64,000 bases of DNA, from contig CAVVHG010000006.1 of the NCBI GenBank assembly GCA_963747985.1, forward strand, positions 310,001 to 374,000, given 5' to 3'. The notes below the pieces were generated by a model, which did no database searches, had not been told where the DNA came from, and saw only the letters and a program-made list of their open reading frames with translations. Below, piece by piece: positions 25,872 to 34,697 of this stretch. A program made the translations under genes and the position numbers. The stretch's first letter is position 1; the number at the start of each line of letters is the position of its first letter. Source of the DNA: JACADW01 sp963747985 (GTDB lineage Bacteria > Acidobacteriota > UBA6911).

Positions 25872-28562
25872 CTACCGGCAGCAGGCGCGAATAGCCATGG
25901 CCAGCTCTTCGGAAGGCCCACCTTTGGTGAGGTAGGCGACCGCGCCGGCATCGTGCATCGCCGCTGCGACGTCGGGGTCGGCATACATCGAGAGGCCGAT
26001 GATCTTTATCTGCGCGTTGCTTGACAGGATAGCCTTCGTCACCTCGACGCCGCTCGTTTCGCCGAGGTTGACATCCATGATGACAACTTCGGGTTTGAGT
26101 TGTGCGGATAGTTCGATGGCCTGCATGCCGTCGGCGGCCTGACCCACGACTTCGATGTCCGGCTCGAACCGCATCAGCCCCACCAAGCCTTCGCGCATGA
26201 TCTGATGATCATCGACGATCAGCACCCGATGAGCCCCCGGCTTCGTGTGGACCGTCTGCGACCCGGTTCCGTCCGGGCACTGCTGAGCTTCGCCGGGCCC
26301 AGGCTTCCTCTCTCCCACCTGGACCGTCAAGGTAATCGTCGTTCCTTCGCCCGGAGCAGTGTCGATCTCCATCTCGCCCCCAAAATGGGCGAGACGCTGC
26401 TCGATGCTGAAGAGGCCGAGGCTGACCTCGTCCTTACGCAGCTTTCCATCCGAGCCGGGCACGAAGCCGACCCCATCGTCATGCACGACAAGCCTGATGC
26501 GATCGTCGTTCGTCCGCAGGATCGTCATGTCCGCTGACGAGACACCTGCATGTTTCATGGCGTTAAATAGTAATTCCCGGGCGGAATCGAACAGCAGGAA
26601 CCGCATCTCCTCGGTCTCCGGTTCCGCCCTGCTGTCGGACCGGAAATTGACTGCGAATTGATTCTTTGCGCGCATCTGGGTTGCCAGCCAGTTCAGGCCC
26701 CCAATCAGTCCGGCCTGGTGCAGCACCGGCGGGCTTAGCTCCACGGTCAGGGAGCGCGAAGCATCCAGAGCTTCCCTCAGAATGCTGTCCACGCCTTGCC
26801 CTGTTGCCTCCCGGCGCACCGGATCCGCATCGCTCTTCATCCATGCCAGCTGCATCCGCGCCGCCACCAGAAGCTGCTGGATGTGGTCGTGCAGGATCTT
26901 CGACAGGCGCTTTCGCTCGCGCTGCTCCGCCTGGGAAAGCTCGACCGCCAGGCTCCTCAGCTGATCTGCCAATCGCTGGACTTCGGTGCTTCGGGCGGCC
27001 AGGGCCTGTTCATAGTGCCTCTGTTCGGTGATATCAAGGCCCACCTCCATCACAAGCGGCGAGCCGTCCACGTCGCTGAACGGAAAGTCGTAGATGTCGT
27101 AGATGCGGTTGTCGGGGGCAGTCCACTCCCAGCGATGCGGAGCATTGGTGGAGAGTACTTTGAAGGACTCGCAGTTGTCGCATGGTCTGCAGCGCCTGAA
27201 CAGGTATTCGAAGCAGCACCGATCCTCCGACTTTCCGTAGCGCTCTTCGAAGAAACGGTTGGCAAACGGCACGTGGTAATCCGGTGTCAGGAGGATCACG
27301 TACGCGGGCAACTGGTCCAACGCCTTTTGGAACCGATGGTGCTCGGCCTGGATCAGGGCTCCGGCCTCTTGCAGCGCAGCCGTGCGTTCCTCCACGCGAC
27401 GTTCCAGCTGGTCGCGGGAGGCCATGAGGCTGGCAGCCAGTTCCTCGATGCGTTTCCCTGCTACTACCTGCTCTGTGACCTCCCGCGCTACGAGCAGCAC
27501 ACCCCGCCCGCGATCCGCCTCCTCGCTGACGACTGCATCAACGTTCCACCACCGCCCTTTCCACCTGCCCTCAGCAGCCTCGTAGGCCGTCAGGGTCATT
27601 GGGGAACCCGATCGGTAGACCTGCAGTATCAACTCCGGCGTTCCCATGATCGCCAGATCAGCGGCGAGCTCCCGCAGGGGTCTTCCCGCGTGCTGCCGCA
27701 TGTCGATACCCGCGGTAGCGGCCAATTTGCTGTTGGCGAGCTCCAGGCGCAAATCGTCACCCCGGAGGAGGGCGACCTCGAGGGGCGTGAGGTCGATCAT
27801 CCTCTGGAGAAACGCGCGCTGCTTCCGTTCAGTTTCCAGCATCCGCCCCCGTTCCATGGCCGTGGCCACCTGGGAGGAGACGGCCTTCATGAGCGACAGA
27901 TCCTCCTCGCAGAAGGATGGACGGTTGCGGGTTCCGAAGGAGAGCGTACCGAGGACCTTGCCCCCGGCAGCAAGCAGAGGGTGACAGGCGTAGGCCTGGA
28001 TGCCGTAGGATCTCACCAGATCGGTCTTCGGCTCAGGTGTTTCAGGTATGTGCTCTGCGATGATGCGACGTCCTTCCATGGCCACGGTGCCGCAGACAGC
28101 CACGCCAGAATCCAGCCACTGGATACGCAGGGCCTCCTCGTCAGGAATGCCGGCGAAGGAATTGAGCTTCAAGCGGCCGCTCGGCGCATCGACCAGGAAA
28201 TTGAAGAAAACCTGGCAGTCCAGGAAATCCATCACGTTGCGGCAAAGCTCTTCCACCACGCCTTGGGGATTCTCAGACACCAGCAGTCTCTCCGCTGTTT
28301 CCGTGAGAAGTTCCTGGCGGCGATTTATCCTGAGCAATGCTTCCTCAGCCCGCCTGCGCGCGGTGACATTCCCGCGCCGTGATGAACCCGCGCAGGTGGG
28401 CGTACGCCGGAAAGCCGGGATAGAAGCTTTGTCGGCGGCCTCGCTTACGCCGCTGGACGCTGAGAACTTCTTTCCGTGGAGTCTCATGGGGATTTTGCTC
28501 CTTCGCAGGACGGTGTCACCCTGAACCGCCGGCTTCGCGATTGGGTTTCTGCCCGTGGGCAA
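25872..28562 (-). CDS. Hybrid GAF-PAS-PAS-HisKA_3 kinase with C-terminal receiver
   Basis: 896 residues, no membrane segment. Order: poorly conserved N-terminal 65 residues, coiled coil, GAF (about 90-240), PAS (about 255-365), coiled coil, second PAS (about 410-515), HisKA_3 with RLSKILHDHIQQLL (His 558), HATPase (about 650-750, LLFNAMKHAG, DDGVGF) and a receiver (780-896; VLIVDDHQ, phospho-acceptor Asp 830 in VVIMDVNLGE). There is no DNA-binding domain, so phosphate is probably passed to a separate regulator. The second PAS has a cysteine cluster (CC..., RRCRPCDNC, residues 449-464) that could bind a metal or Fe-S centre for redox sensing. A deletion-derived paralogue lies 2 kb downstream. 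The exact start is uncertain; the recognised domains begin near residue 66. Confidence 0.9.
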   Translation of the reverse strand: MPTGRNPIAKPAVQGDTVLRRSKIPMRLHGKKFSASSGVSEAADKASIPAFRRTPTCAGSSRRGNVTARRRAEEALLRINRRQELLTETAERLLVSENPQGVVEELCRNVMDFLDCQVFFNFLVDAPSGRLKLNSFAGIPDEEALRIQWLDSGVAVCGTVAMEGRRIIAEHIPETPEPKTDLVRSYGIQAYACHPLLAAGGKVLGTLSFGTRNRPSFCEEDLSLMKAVSSQVATAMERGRMLETERKQRAFLQRMIDLTPLEVALLRGDDLRLELANSKLAATAGIDMRQHAGRPLRELAADLAIMGTPELILQVYRSGSPMTLTAYEAAEGRWKGRWWNVDAVVSEEADRGRGVLLVAREVTEQVVAGKRIEELAASLMASRDQLERRVEERTAALQEAGALIQAEHHRFQKALDQLPAYVILLTPDYHVPFANRFFEERYGKSEDRCCFEYLFRRCRPCDNCESFKVLSTNAPHRWEWTAPDNRIYDIYDFPFSDVDGSPLVMEVGLDITEQRHYEQALAARSTEVQRLADQLRSLAVELSQAEQRERKRLSKILHDHIQQLLVAARMQLAWMKSDADPVRREATGQGVDSILREALDASRSLTVELSPPVLHQAGLIGGLNWLATQMRAKNQFAVNFRSDSRAEPETEEMRFLLFDSARELLFNAMKHAGVSSADMTILRTNDDRIRLVVHDDGVGFVPGSDGKLRKDEVSLGLFSIEQRLAHFGGEMEIDTAPGEGTTITLTVQVGERKPGPGEAQQCPDGTGSQTVHTKPGAHRVLIVDDHQIMREGLVGLMRFEPDIEVVGQAADGMQAIELSAQLKPEVVIMDVNLGETSGVEVTKAILSSNAQIKIIGLSMYADPDVAAAMHDAGAVAYLTKGGPSEELAMAIRACCR

Positions 28563-28991
28563 GCCGCTTCAGGCATGCTACTGCAGCCGCGCCGGCATCG
28601 GCTCGTGGGAAATTGCTGCCCGTTCATGTCAGGGTGCTGGGTAGTCCGGAAACAGGTCGCTGCCTGTCGTTGGACCTCTGAAACCCGGCGGGGCTCACAC
28701 TGGGGATATTCTTGTTCAGCCCTCGTCTGAGCCCCGCCCCCACCAGCCGTTATGATCATAAAAGCCAGCGTTAAGGCACCAGGGATCTCAGTGGCATAGT
28801 AATACCCGGCGTCTTCGGCAGTCTATTTCGAGGAATACCCATTTCGAGATAGGTATTTCTACCCATTGAGTAAGCGGCCGGAACGACACAAACTGAGATC
28901 CTGCATCACTTGCGCTCAGAACAGGTTGAGGGATCGTGCCTGGGTGCGATTGCGGCGACCGGCGCAGGATGGCAGGAGGAGGCGAGACTGC
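28563..28991. other. Gene-free divergent interval
   Basis: Between the divergent hybrid sensor and GH57 genes. Bases about 28800-28870 are A/T-rich with an AATACC ... GGTATT inverted repeat (28834-28857), possibly promoter or operator DNA. The GH57 frame is open back to 28866, but the added residues are Arg-rich and the real start at 28992 has a much better ribosome site. Confidence 0.4.
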
Positions 28992-31415
28992 ATGGAACGC
29001 TACGTCTGCATCCACGGACATTTCTACCAACCTCCGCGTGAAAACCCCTGGCTCGAGGCTGTAGAACTGCAAGACTCGGCGTACCCATATCACGACTGGA
29101 ACGAGCGCATCACTGCCGAATGTTATGCGGCAAATGCCGCGTCGCGCATACTGGATGACTCGGGTGCCATTGAGCGGATCGTCAACAACTACTCGAAGAT
29201 CAGCTTCAACTTTGGACCGACGCTCCTTTCCTGGATGGCCGAGAGGGCTCCTGAAACCTATGCCGCAATCCTGGATGCGGATCAGGAGAGCCGTACCCGC
29301 TTTTCAGGCCACGGTGCCGCGCTGGCGCAGGCCTACAATCACATGATCCTGCCGCTTGCCAACGGGCGGGACAGGAAGACTCAGGTTCTGTGGGGCATTG
29401 TGGACTTCACGCATCGCTTCGGCCGCAAGCCTGAGGGGATGTGGTTGCCGGAGGCCGCGGTGGACGTCCCGACCCTGGAGTCCCTCGTCGACGCAGGCAT
29501 CCGCTTCACTGTCCTGGCACCGCGCCAGGCCCGGCGGATGCGCCGCCCTGGCGCTCGCACATGGCGCGACGTCAGCGGCTCGCGGGTGGATCCCTCCCGC
29601 GCCTACAAGGTGCTCCTCCCCTCCGGACGAAATCTGTCGGTTTTCTTCTACGACGGGCCGATCTCCCAAGCTGTCGCGTTCGAGGGATTGCTCTCTGACG
29701 GCAGCCGTTTCGCCGACCGGCTCCTCGGCGCCTTCTCTGACGACCGGGACTGGCCTCAACTCCTTCACATCGCGAGCGACGGGGAGAGTTACGGCCACCA
29801 TCACCGCCACGGAGACATGGCGCTCGCCTTCGCTCTGCGCCGCATCGAAACGGGGGACATGGCGCGGCTCACGGTTTACGGTGAGTACCTCGAACGCCAC
29901 CCGCCAAACGTGCGGGCGGAAATCATCGAACGATCATCGTGGAGCTGCATTCATGGCGTCGATCGTTGGGAGCGCAACTGCGGGTGCAACACGGGCGGCC
30001 ATCCGGACTGGAACCAGGAGTGGCGAACCCCTCTGCGCGCTGCCCTGGACAACTTGAGGGATGACCTCGCCCCGCGCTTCGAAGAGAGGGCGAGGGAGTA
30101 CCTCAGGGATCCGTGGGCTGCGAGGGATGACTACATCCAGGTCATCCTCGATCGTTCCCCGGAAAGTCGATCCGGTTTCTGCCGGAGGCACGAGTTGCGC
30201 CCGTTGGCCGGCGAGGATGAGGCGCTGGTCATGAAGCTGCTCGAAATGCAGCGCCATCTTCTGCTGATGTACACATCCTGCGGCTGGTTTTTCGACGAGC
30301 TGTCCGGTGTCGAGGCGGTGCAGGTGATGCAGTACGCAGGCCGAGCCGTCCAGCTCTCGAGGCAAGCGCTCGGATACGATCCGGAGGCCGCCTTCCTGGA
30401 ATGCCTGGCGCAGGCAAAGAGCAACATCCCTGAGCACGGCGACGGTGCTCAGATCTACTCGAAATGGGTCAGGCCTGCTGAAGTCGATCTGCGCAAGGTC
30501 GCGGCTCACTATGCGATCAGCTCGCTCTTTGAGACATTCAATGACAGGGACCGCATCTACTGTTACGAGATCGAGCGCCGGGACGCGAAACGGCACGACG
30601 CCGGCCACCTGCACCTCCTCGTGGGGAATTCCGTTCTTACTTCACGCATCACCACCGACACCGCGCGCCTCAGCTATGGCGTTCTGCACTTCGGGGACCA
30701 CATTATCCAGGCCGGCGTGCGGGAATTCGGCAGCGATGAGGAATACGAGGAATGGGCGCGTGTGTTGCAGGAGACCTTTGTGCACACCGATCTGCCTGAG
30801 GTGCTGCGTATTCTTGGCCAGCATTTCGAGGGCGACACTTATTCCGTGCGGTCTCTTTTCCGAGACGCACAACGCCGCATTCTGCAGACGATCCTGACGT
30901 CGACCCTCGAAGAGGTTGAATCCGGCTTGCGCCACATATACGAGGCCCATGCGCCCCTAATCCGCTTTCTAGGCGGCATCGGCACGCCGGCGCCGAAGGT
31001 GCTCCAGGTCGTGGCGGAATATGTATTGAACAGCGCACTACTGCGTGCCCTGGGTTCGGAGGCACCAAGCCCCGAGCAGATCCGGGGCCTGCTTGATTCT
31101 GCGGCGCAGGAACGGATCGAGCTGGACCCGGCCAGCCTTCCTCTCGCCTTCGGCCGAGCCCTCGAGCGGCTGGCGGAACGACTTCTCGACGAACCACACG
31201 AGCTGCCTGTGCTGGAAAATCTCGAGTCGCTCATCGCGATTGCGGCGAAGCTTCCTTTCCCGGTGGATATCTGGCGAACGCAGAATCTCTACTATCGTCT
31301 GGCACACCGGCATCGCGCTTCGATGGAGCGCCGCAGCGGTCAGGTGGACGACATCTGGGCTGCGCATTTCACCGCCGTGAGCAGACTACTGGGGGTCGGA
31401 CCGGCCCAAGCCTAA
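28992..31415 (+). CDS. GH57-family glycosyl hydrolase/transferase with DUF3536
   Basis: 807 residues from ATG 28992 behind AGGAGGAGGCGAG. The N-terminal half is a GH57 domain: MERYVCIHGHFYQPPRENPW (conserved region 1), SFNFGPTLLSW, WLPEAAVDVPTLE and HIASDGESYGHHH (the region usually described as carrying the catalytic Glu). The second half (from about residue 430) fits DUF3536, the constant partner of this GH57 subgroup. There is no signal peptide, so it should act in the cytoplasm on alpha-glucans, as an alpha-amylase, branching or 4-alpha-glucanotransferase type enzyme; which of these cannot be told from sequence. It stands alone on its strand. Confidence 0.92.
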   Translation: MERYVCIHGHFYQPPRENPWLEAVELQDSAYPYHDWNERITAECYAANAASRILDDSGAIERIVNNYSKISFNFGPTLLSWMAERAPETYAAILDADQESRTRFSGHGAALAQAYNHMILPLANGRDRKTQVLWGIVDFTHRFGRKPEGMWLPEAAVDVPTLESLVDAGIRFTVLAPRQARRMRRPGARTWRDVSGSRVDPSRAYKVLLPSGRNLSVFFYDGPISQAVAFEGLLSDGSRFADRLLGAFSDDRDWPQLLHIASDGESYGHHHRHGDMALAFALRRIETGDMARLTVYGEYLERHPPNVRAEIIERSSWSCIHGVDRWERNCGCNTGGHPDWNQEWRTPLRAALDNLRDDLAPRFEERAREYLRDPWAARDDYIQVILDRSPESRSGFCRRHELRPLAGEDEALVMKLLEMQRHLLLMYTSCGWFFDELSGVEAVQVMQYAGRAVQLSRQALGYDPEAAFLECLAQAKSNIPEHGDGAQIYSKWVRPAEVDLRKVAAHYAISSLFETFNDRDRIYCYEIERRDAKRHDAGHLHLLVGNSVLTSRITTDTARLSYGVLHFGDHIIQAGVREFGSDEEYEEWARVLQETFVHTDLPEVLRILGQHFEGDTYSVRSLFRDAQRRILQTILTSTLEEVESGLRHIYEAHAPLIRFLGGIGTPAPKVLQVVAEYVLNSALLRALGSEAPSPEQIRGLLDSAAQERIELDPASLPLAFGRALERLAERLLDEPHELPVLENLESLIAIAAKLPFPVDIWRTQNLYYRLAHRHRASMERRSGQVDDIWAAHFTAVSRLLGVGPAQA

Positions 31416-31846
31416 TCGAATCATCTTCTTTGGGAACTGTCGAACCCGGTCCCGTCGATGAGGGTTCTCCGGTACACAGTGTGTACTGCTCCGGAACCCG
31501 AACGTCTACGGGCAGGAGTGCAGATTTGGCTATTGCCAATACTACCCAACGATAGCACACATCCCTGCCGCCGGCTGTCAAGAACCAGAAATGGGAACTG
31601 ACTCGGACAAGGTGTGAATAGAGTGGGAGCGCTGCGCCGCAGCGCGCACCTGATCCGCCGCGCCGCGGCGGATCCACATCTGCGCGACGCACAAAATCAA
31701 AAATGATGGGGGAATCCGAGTTTTCTGGAGGATAATGGTCGCGCCCTTTTCGAGATTTAATCAAGCGATTTGAGGTTGTCGAGGTTTTACCTCCTCTGTT
31801 TGTGCCGCCTGCCGGTGAGATCGGAGATATGCAAAAAGAAGGATAG
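31416..31846. other. Gene-free interval with two GC hairpins
   Basis: No gene seen. It follows GH57 and precedes a kinase remnant that has lost its N-terminal sensor, so part of it is probably decayed coding sequence. The palindromes at 31629-31674 are listed separately. Confidence 0.45.
31629..31674. repeat. Two adjacent perfect GC-rich palindromes
   Basis: GCGCTGCGCCGCAGCGC (31629-31645) is followed by a 10-bp perfect stem GATCCGCCGC / GCGGCGGATC with loop GCC (31652-31674). The first is repeated exactly, inverted, at 17673-17689. Confidence 0.65.
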
Positions 31847-32609
31847 ATTCCTCCCGAGGAATCCCTTCGGCAGGCGAATGAGACTCTGGAACACAAGGTC
31901 CAGGAGCGGACCAGGGAACTCCGGCGGCTTTCGAGTGAACTCCTGAACGCTCAGGAGGCCGAAAGAAGGCGCATTTCGAAAGAGCTTCATGATGAACTCG
32001 GGCAGGCGCTCACCCCGGTAAAGATGCGGATCGGGCTGATCGCGATGGACCTGGCGGAGAGCCAGCAGGAATTGAAATTGCATTGTGAGAGCGCCTCAGC
32101 GCAGATCAGCCGGCTCATAGAGATCGGGCGGCGGCTCTCCCGGCGACCTGTGCCCGCCCGCACTCGAAGATCTCGGAATCATCCCGCCAGTCCGGAGGCT
32201 GGCGACGGAGGCAGCAGATGCGAGCAAGATTCGGGTCTCGATGGATTTTGACGAGATCGACCACCTCCTCCCATCACAGTCCCGCATCCTGCTCTACCGG
32301 GTCTTCCAGGAGAGTCTGACAAACATCATGCGTCACTCGAAGGCGACGGAAGCCAGCCTGTCCGCAAAGATCGAGGACGGGCAGGTCCTGTTTGATGTGC
32401 AGGATAACGGGCAGGGAATCGACTTTGACGAAGTCCAGCCTGCAGGAGATGCAGGTCGTGGCGGCCTGGGGCTGAGGATGATGGATGAGCGTGTGCGGAC
32501 ATTGGGGGGTTCGCTGGTAATATGGAGCCAGAGGGGGATGGGAACCAGGCTGAGCTTCTCAATTCCGACCACGGAGCGAGGAGATCTAGGATGCCGAACC
32601 GGCGCATAG
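31847..32609 (+). pseudogene. NarX-like histidine kinase, truncated and frameshifted
   Basis: The frame opens after a TAG at 31844 with no start codon and reads ESLRQANETLEHKV, then the HisKA_3 motif RRISKELHDELGQAL. At about 32147 the frame breaks: shifting by one base restores the expected DLCPPALEDLGIIPPV block, which continues into SRILLYRVFQESLTNIMRHS, DNGQGIDF and GLGLRMMDERV up to 32609. One extra C in TCCCGGCGACC would explain the shift. The sensor domain is missing entirely. It is followed by an intact NarL-type regulator, so the pair was once a normal operon. An assembly error could account for the frameshift but not for the missing N-terminus. Confidence 0.82.
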
Positions 32610-33244
32610 TAATTGCGGACGACCATGTCCTGGTGCGGGAAGGGTTGAAACTGATCCTCTCGAAGAGACCCGGCTTCGAGGTTGCAGGCGAGGCGGGTGA
32701 TGGTCTCCAGCTTCTGACGATCCTCAAGCGAGGCCCTGCGCCCGATGCCGTAATTCTCGATATCTCGATGCCGAAGCTGCGCGGCATTGAAGCGATCCGC
32801 GAAATCAGGGTCATCCATCCCGATACCCGGGTGCTGGTGCTCACCATGCACAAGGATGAAGATTTCCTGTGCCAGGCTTTTGTCGCAGGTGCTGACGGCT
32901 ATCTGCTGAAGGAAGACGTGACCGAGGAACTGTTTGACGCTTTGAGCGCAATCCTCGATGGAGAGGTCTACGTATCGCCGCTTCTGGGCATGGAACTCAA
33001 GAATGCATGGATAAGAACATGCCGGGAGCAAAAAGGACAGCCTGCCGCCGACGCGCTTTCAACGCGCGAAAAAGAGGTGCTGAAGCTGGTAGCCGAGGGC
33101 GAGTCCAGCAAGGAGATCGCAGACCGTCTGTGCATCAGCGTTCGGACGGTGGACCATCATCGCGCGCGGATCATGGAAAAGCTGCATCTCAAGGGAACGG
33201 TAGACCTGATCAGGTACGCGATGACAAAGGGCTACCTGTCTTGA
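32591..33244 (+). CDS. NarL/FixJ-type response regulator
   Basis: 217 residues from ATG 32591 (ribosome site GAGGAGAT), overlapping the end of the kinase remnant. Receiver: RIVIADDHVLVREGL, phospho-acceptor in AVILDISMPKLRG, and the LLKEDV lysine. The C-terminal LuxR-type helix-turn-helix is complete (LSTREKEVLKLVAEGESSKEIA, ISVRTVDHHRARIMEKL). It should bind DNA as a dimer when phosphorylated. Because its partner kinase is broken, it is probably an orphan, driven by another kinase or by small phospho-donors. Confidence 0.93.
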   Translation: MPNRRIVIADDHVLVREGLKLILSKRPGFEVAGEAGDGLQLLTILKRGPAPDAVILDISMPKLRGIEAIREIRVIHPDTRVLVLTMHKDEDFLCQAFVAGADGYLLKEDVTEELFDALSAILDGEVYVSPLLGMELKNAWIRTCREQKGQPAADALSTREKEVLKLVAEGESSKEIADRLCISVRTVDHHRARIMEKLHLKGTVDLIRYAMTKGYLS

Positions 33245-33297
33245 ATGTGGGTTCGCCTCGCCGAGGCGGACCGACGCGTTGATCGAATCCACCGCGC

Positions 33298-34542
33298 TCA
33301 GCGACGATCGGACAGCGTCTTCAGAAAGTCGACGATTGCATTCTCTTCGGTGTCGGTCAACCCAAGGTTTCCCGACTCGTCTTTGTTGAGATTCGCCGGG
33401 ACCTCAGGCGCCGGCCACTTGGCCCTTGCCTTGTCCCGGGTGTTGTAGAAATGCACAATTTCTTTCAGGCTCTTGAAATAGCCATTGTGCGTGTACGCCT
33501 TGACGAAACCTGGACTCGGCCTGAGGTCGACGTTGCGGAGCGTCGGAGTCTTGTGGCGGCCCATGTTCTCAGGGGCGAGTTTCTTGTGCTTCTCCGCCGT
33601 CTCCAGGTAACCACCCAGGCCCTTGTCCACCCACTTGGCCCCGTCGGGATTGTATTTCGCGCTCTGCTTGTAGAAAGGATTCTGCGGATTCCTCGGCACG
33701 CCCAGGTTCTCGTACTTGTAGTCAGTGAAGACCGGTGGCTTGCCGTTCTCCGGCGTCAGGAGGTGGCACTTTGCGCATTTGCCCCTGGTGTTGAACAGGG
33801 CGAGCCCGCGAAGTTCCGCCTCTGCCAACCCCAGCCCCTTGAACTTGTCCACGTCAGACTCGCTTATGCCGTCAACCTTCAGGCCCTTGGCGGCGGCCGC
33901 GCGCCAGAAATCGTCAAATTTTGAGCTGAAAGGGTTGACCTCAGCGGATCGTTCATATGCTGCGATGGAACGTCCGATCTTGACGTAGGTCCCGTCAACG
34001 TCTTTTTCGGCATCCAGGGATCCTGCTCCCCACACTTTCTCGAAGAGCGCTGCATAGTCCGACTTCTTGACTGCCAGAATGATGCTCTTCTTGTCGGGCA
34101 TGTTTTGCTCGAGAGGATTCATGAAGGGACCCAGTGCCTGTTCAGCCAGCGGATCGCCGAGCGTGTCGCCCGTGGCGCGGCCGTCCCAGAACATACCGCC
34201 GACGAAATCGCCCTTGGCGTCCTGATGCAGTTTCGGGCTGCCGCCCGCATATGCTGATGCCGGAGGCTTCCGGTTCCCGAAACGTCCCTTGACCGCGCCT
34301 TCATAGACCCCGCCGGCCTTGTTAAAAGTCTCGTCCGGGCCTGTGAATCCGACCAATGGGCCGTGGCAAACTGCGCACTCCTGTCCTTGAGGCGTTGAAA
34401 GTGCCTTGTCAAAGAAAAGCCGCTTTCCCAGCTCCTCTATCGGCGAGAGCTTGACAGCGCTCTTCTGGGCGGCGACATAACTGAGAGATACCAGGACCAC
34501 AACCAAACATGCGCCGATTGACATCAACACCCTATTTTTCAT
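33298..34542 (-). CDS. Dihaem cytochrome c peroxidase / MauG-like protein
   Basis: 414 residues with a signal peptide (to about VAAQK, residue 27). Two c-type haem sites: CAVCH (56-60) and CAKCH (256-260). The surrounding sequence is of the bacterial cytochrome c peroxidase family: ELGKRLFFDKALSTPQGQECAVCHGP, FWDGRA, ALGPFMNP, RHKTPTLRNVDLRPSPGFVKAYTHNGYF and IVDFLKTL. The protein acts in the periplasm, reducing hydrogen peroxide or modifying a partner protein. It is monocistronic and convergent with the NarL regulator. Length is in the normal range for the long form. Confidence 0.94.
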   Translation of the reverse strand: MKNRVLMSIGACLVVVLVSLSYVAAQKSAVKLSPIEELGKRLFFDKALSTPQGQECAVCHGPLVGFTGPDETFNKAGGVYEGAVKGRFGNRKPPASAYAGGSPKLHQDAKGDFVGGMFWDGRATGDTLGDPLAEQALGPFMNPLEQNMPDKKSIILAVKKSDYAALFEKVWGAGSLDAEKDVDGTYVKIGRSIAAYERSAEVNPFSSKFDDFWRAAAAKGLKVDGISESDVDKFKGLGLAEAELRGLALFNTRGKCAKCHLLTPENGKPPVFTDYKYENLGVPRNPQNPFYKQSAKYNPDGAKWVDKGLGGYLETAEKHKKLAPENMGRHKTPTLRNVDLRPSPGFVKAYTHNGYFKSLKEIVHFYNTRDKARAKWPAPEVPANLNKDESGNLGLTDTEENAIVDFLKTLSDRR

Positions 34543-34697
34543 ATCTCCTCCGTCTCACACTCGAAGCTGCAGGTAGATTAGTTCCACGAGATTCATATCG
34601 AGAATGTTCGATTCAGAAGATGCTTCGGGGCTATTTAACCGCTGTCGCTTCCTTTCGCAAAGCGGTTGATACGGCTGGCAGCCTGAGCTTCTGCGGT

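Noticed and set aside
26796..28382. 528-codon plus-strand open frame
   Set aside because: Antisense of the hybrid sensor, whose GAF, PAS, HisKA_3 and receiver motifs are unambiguous.
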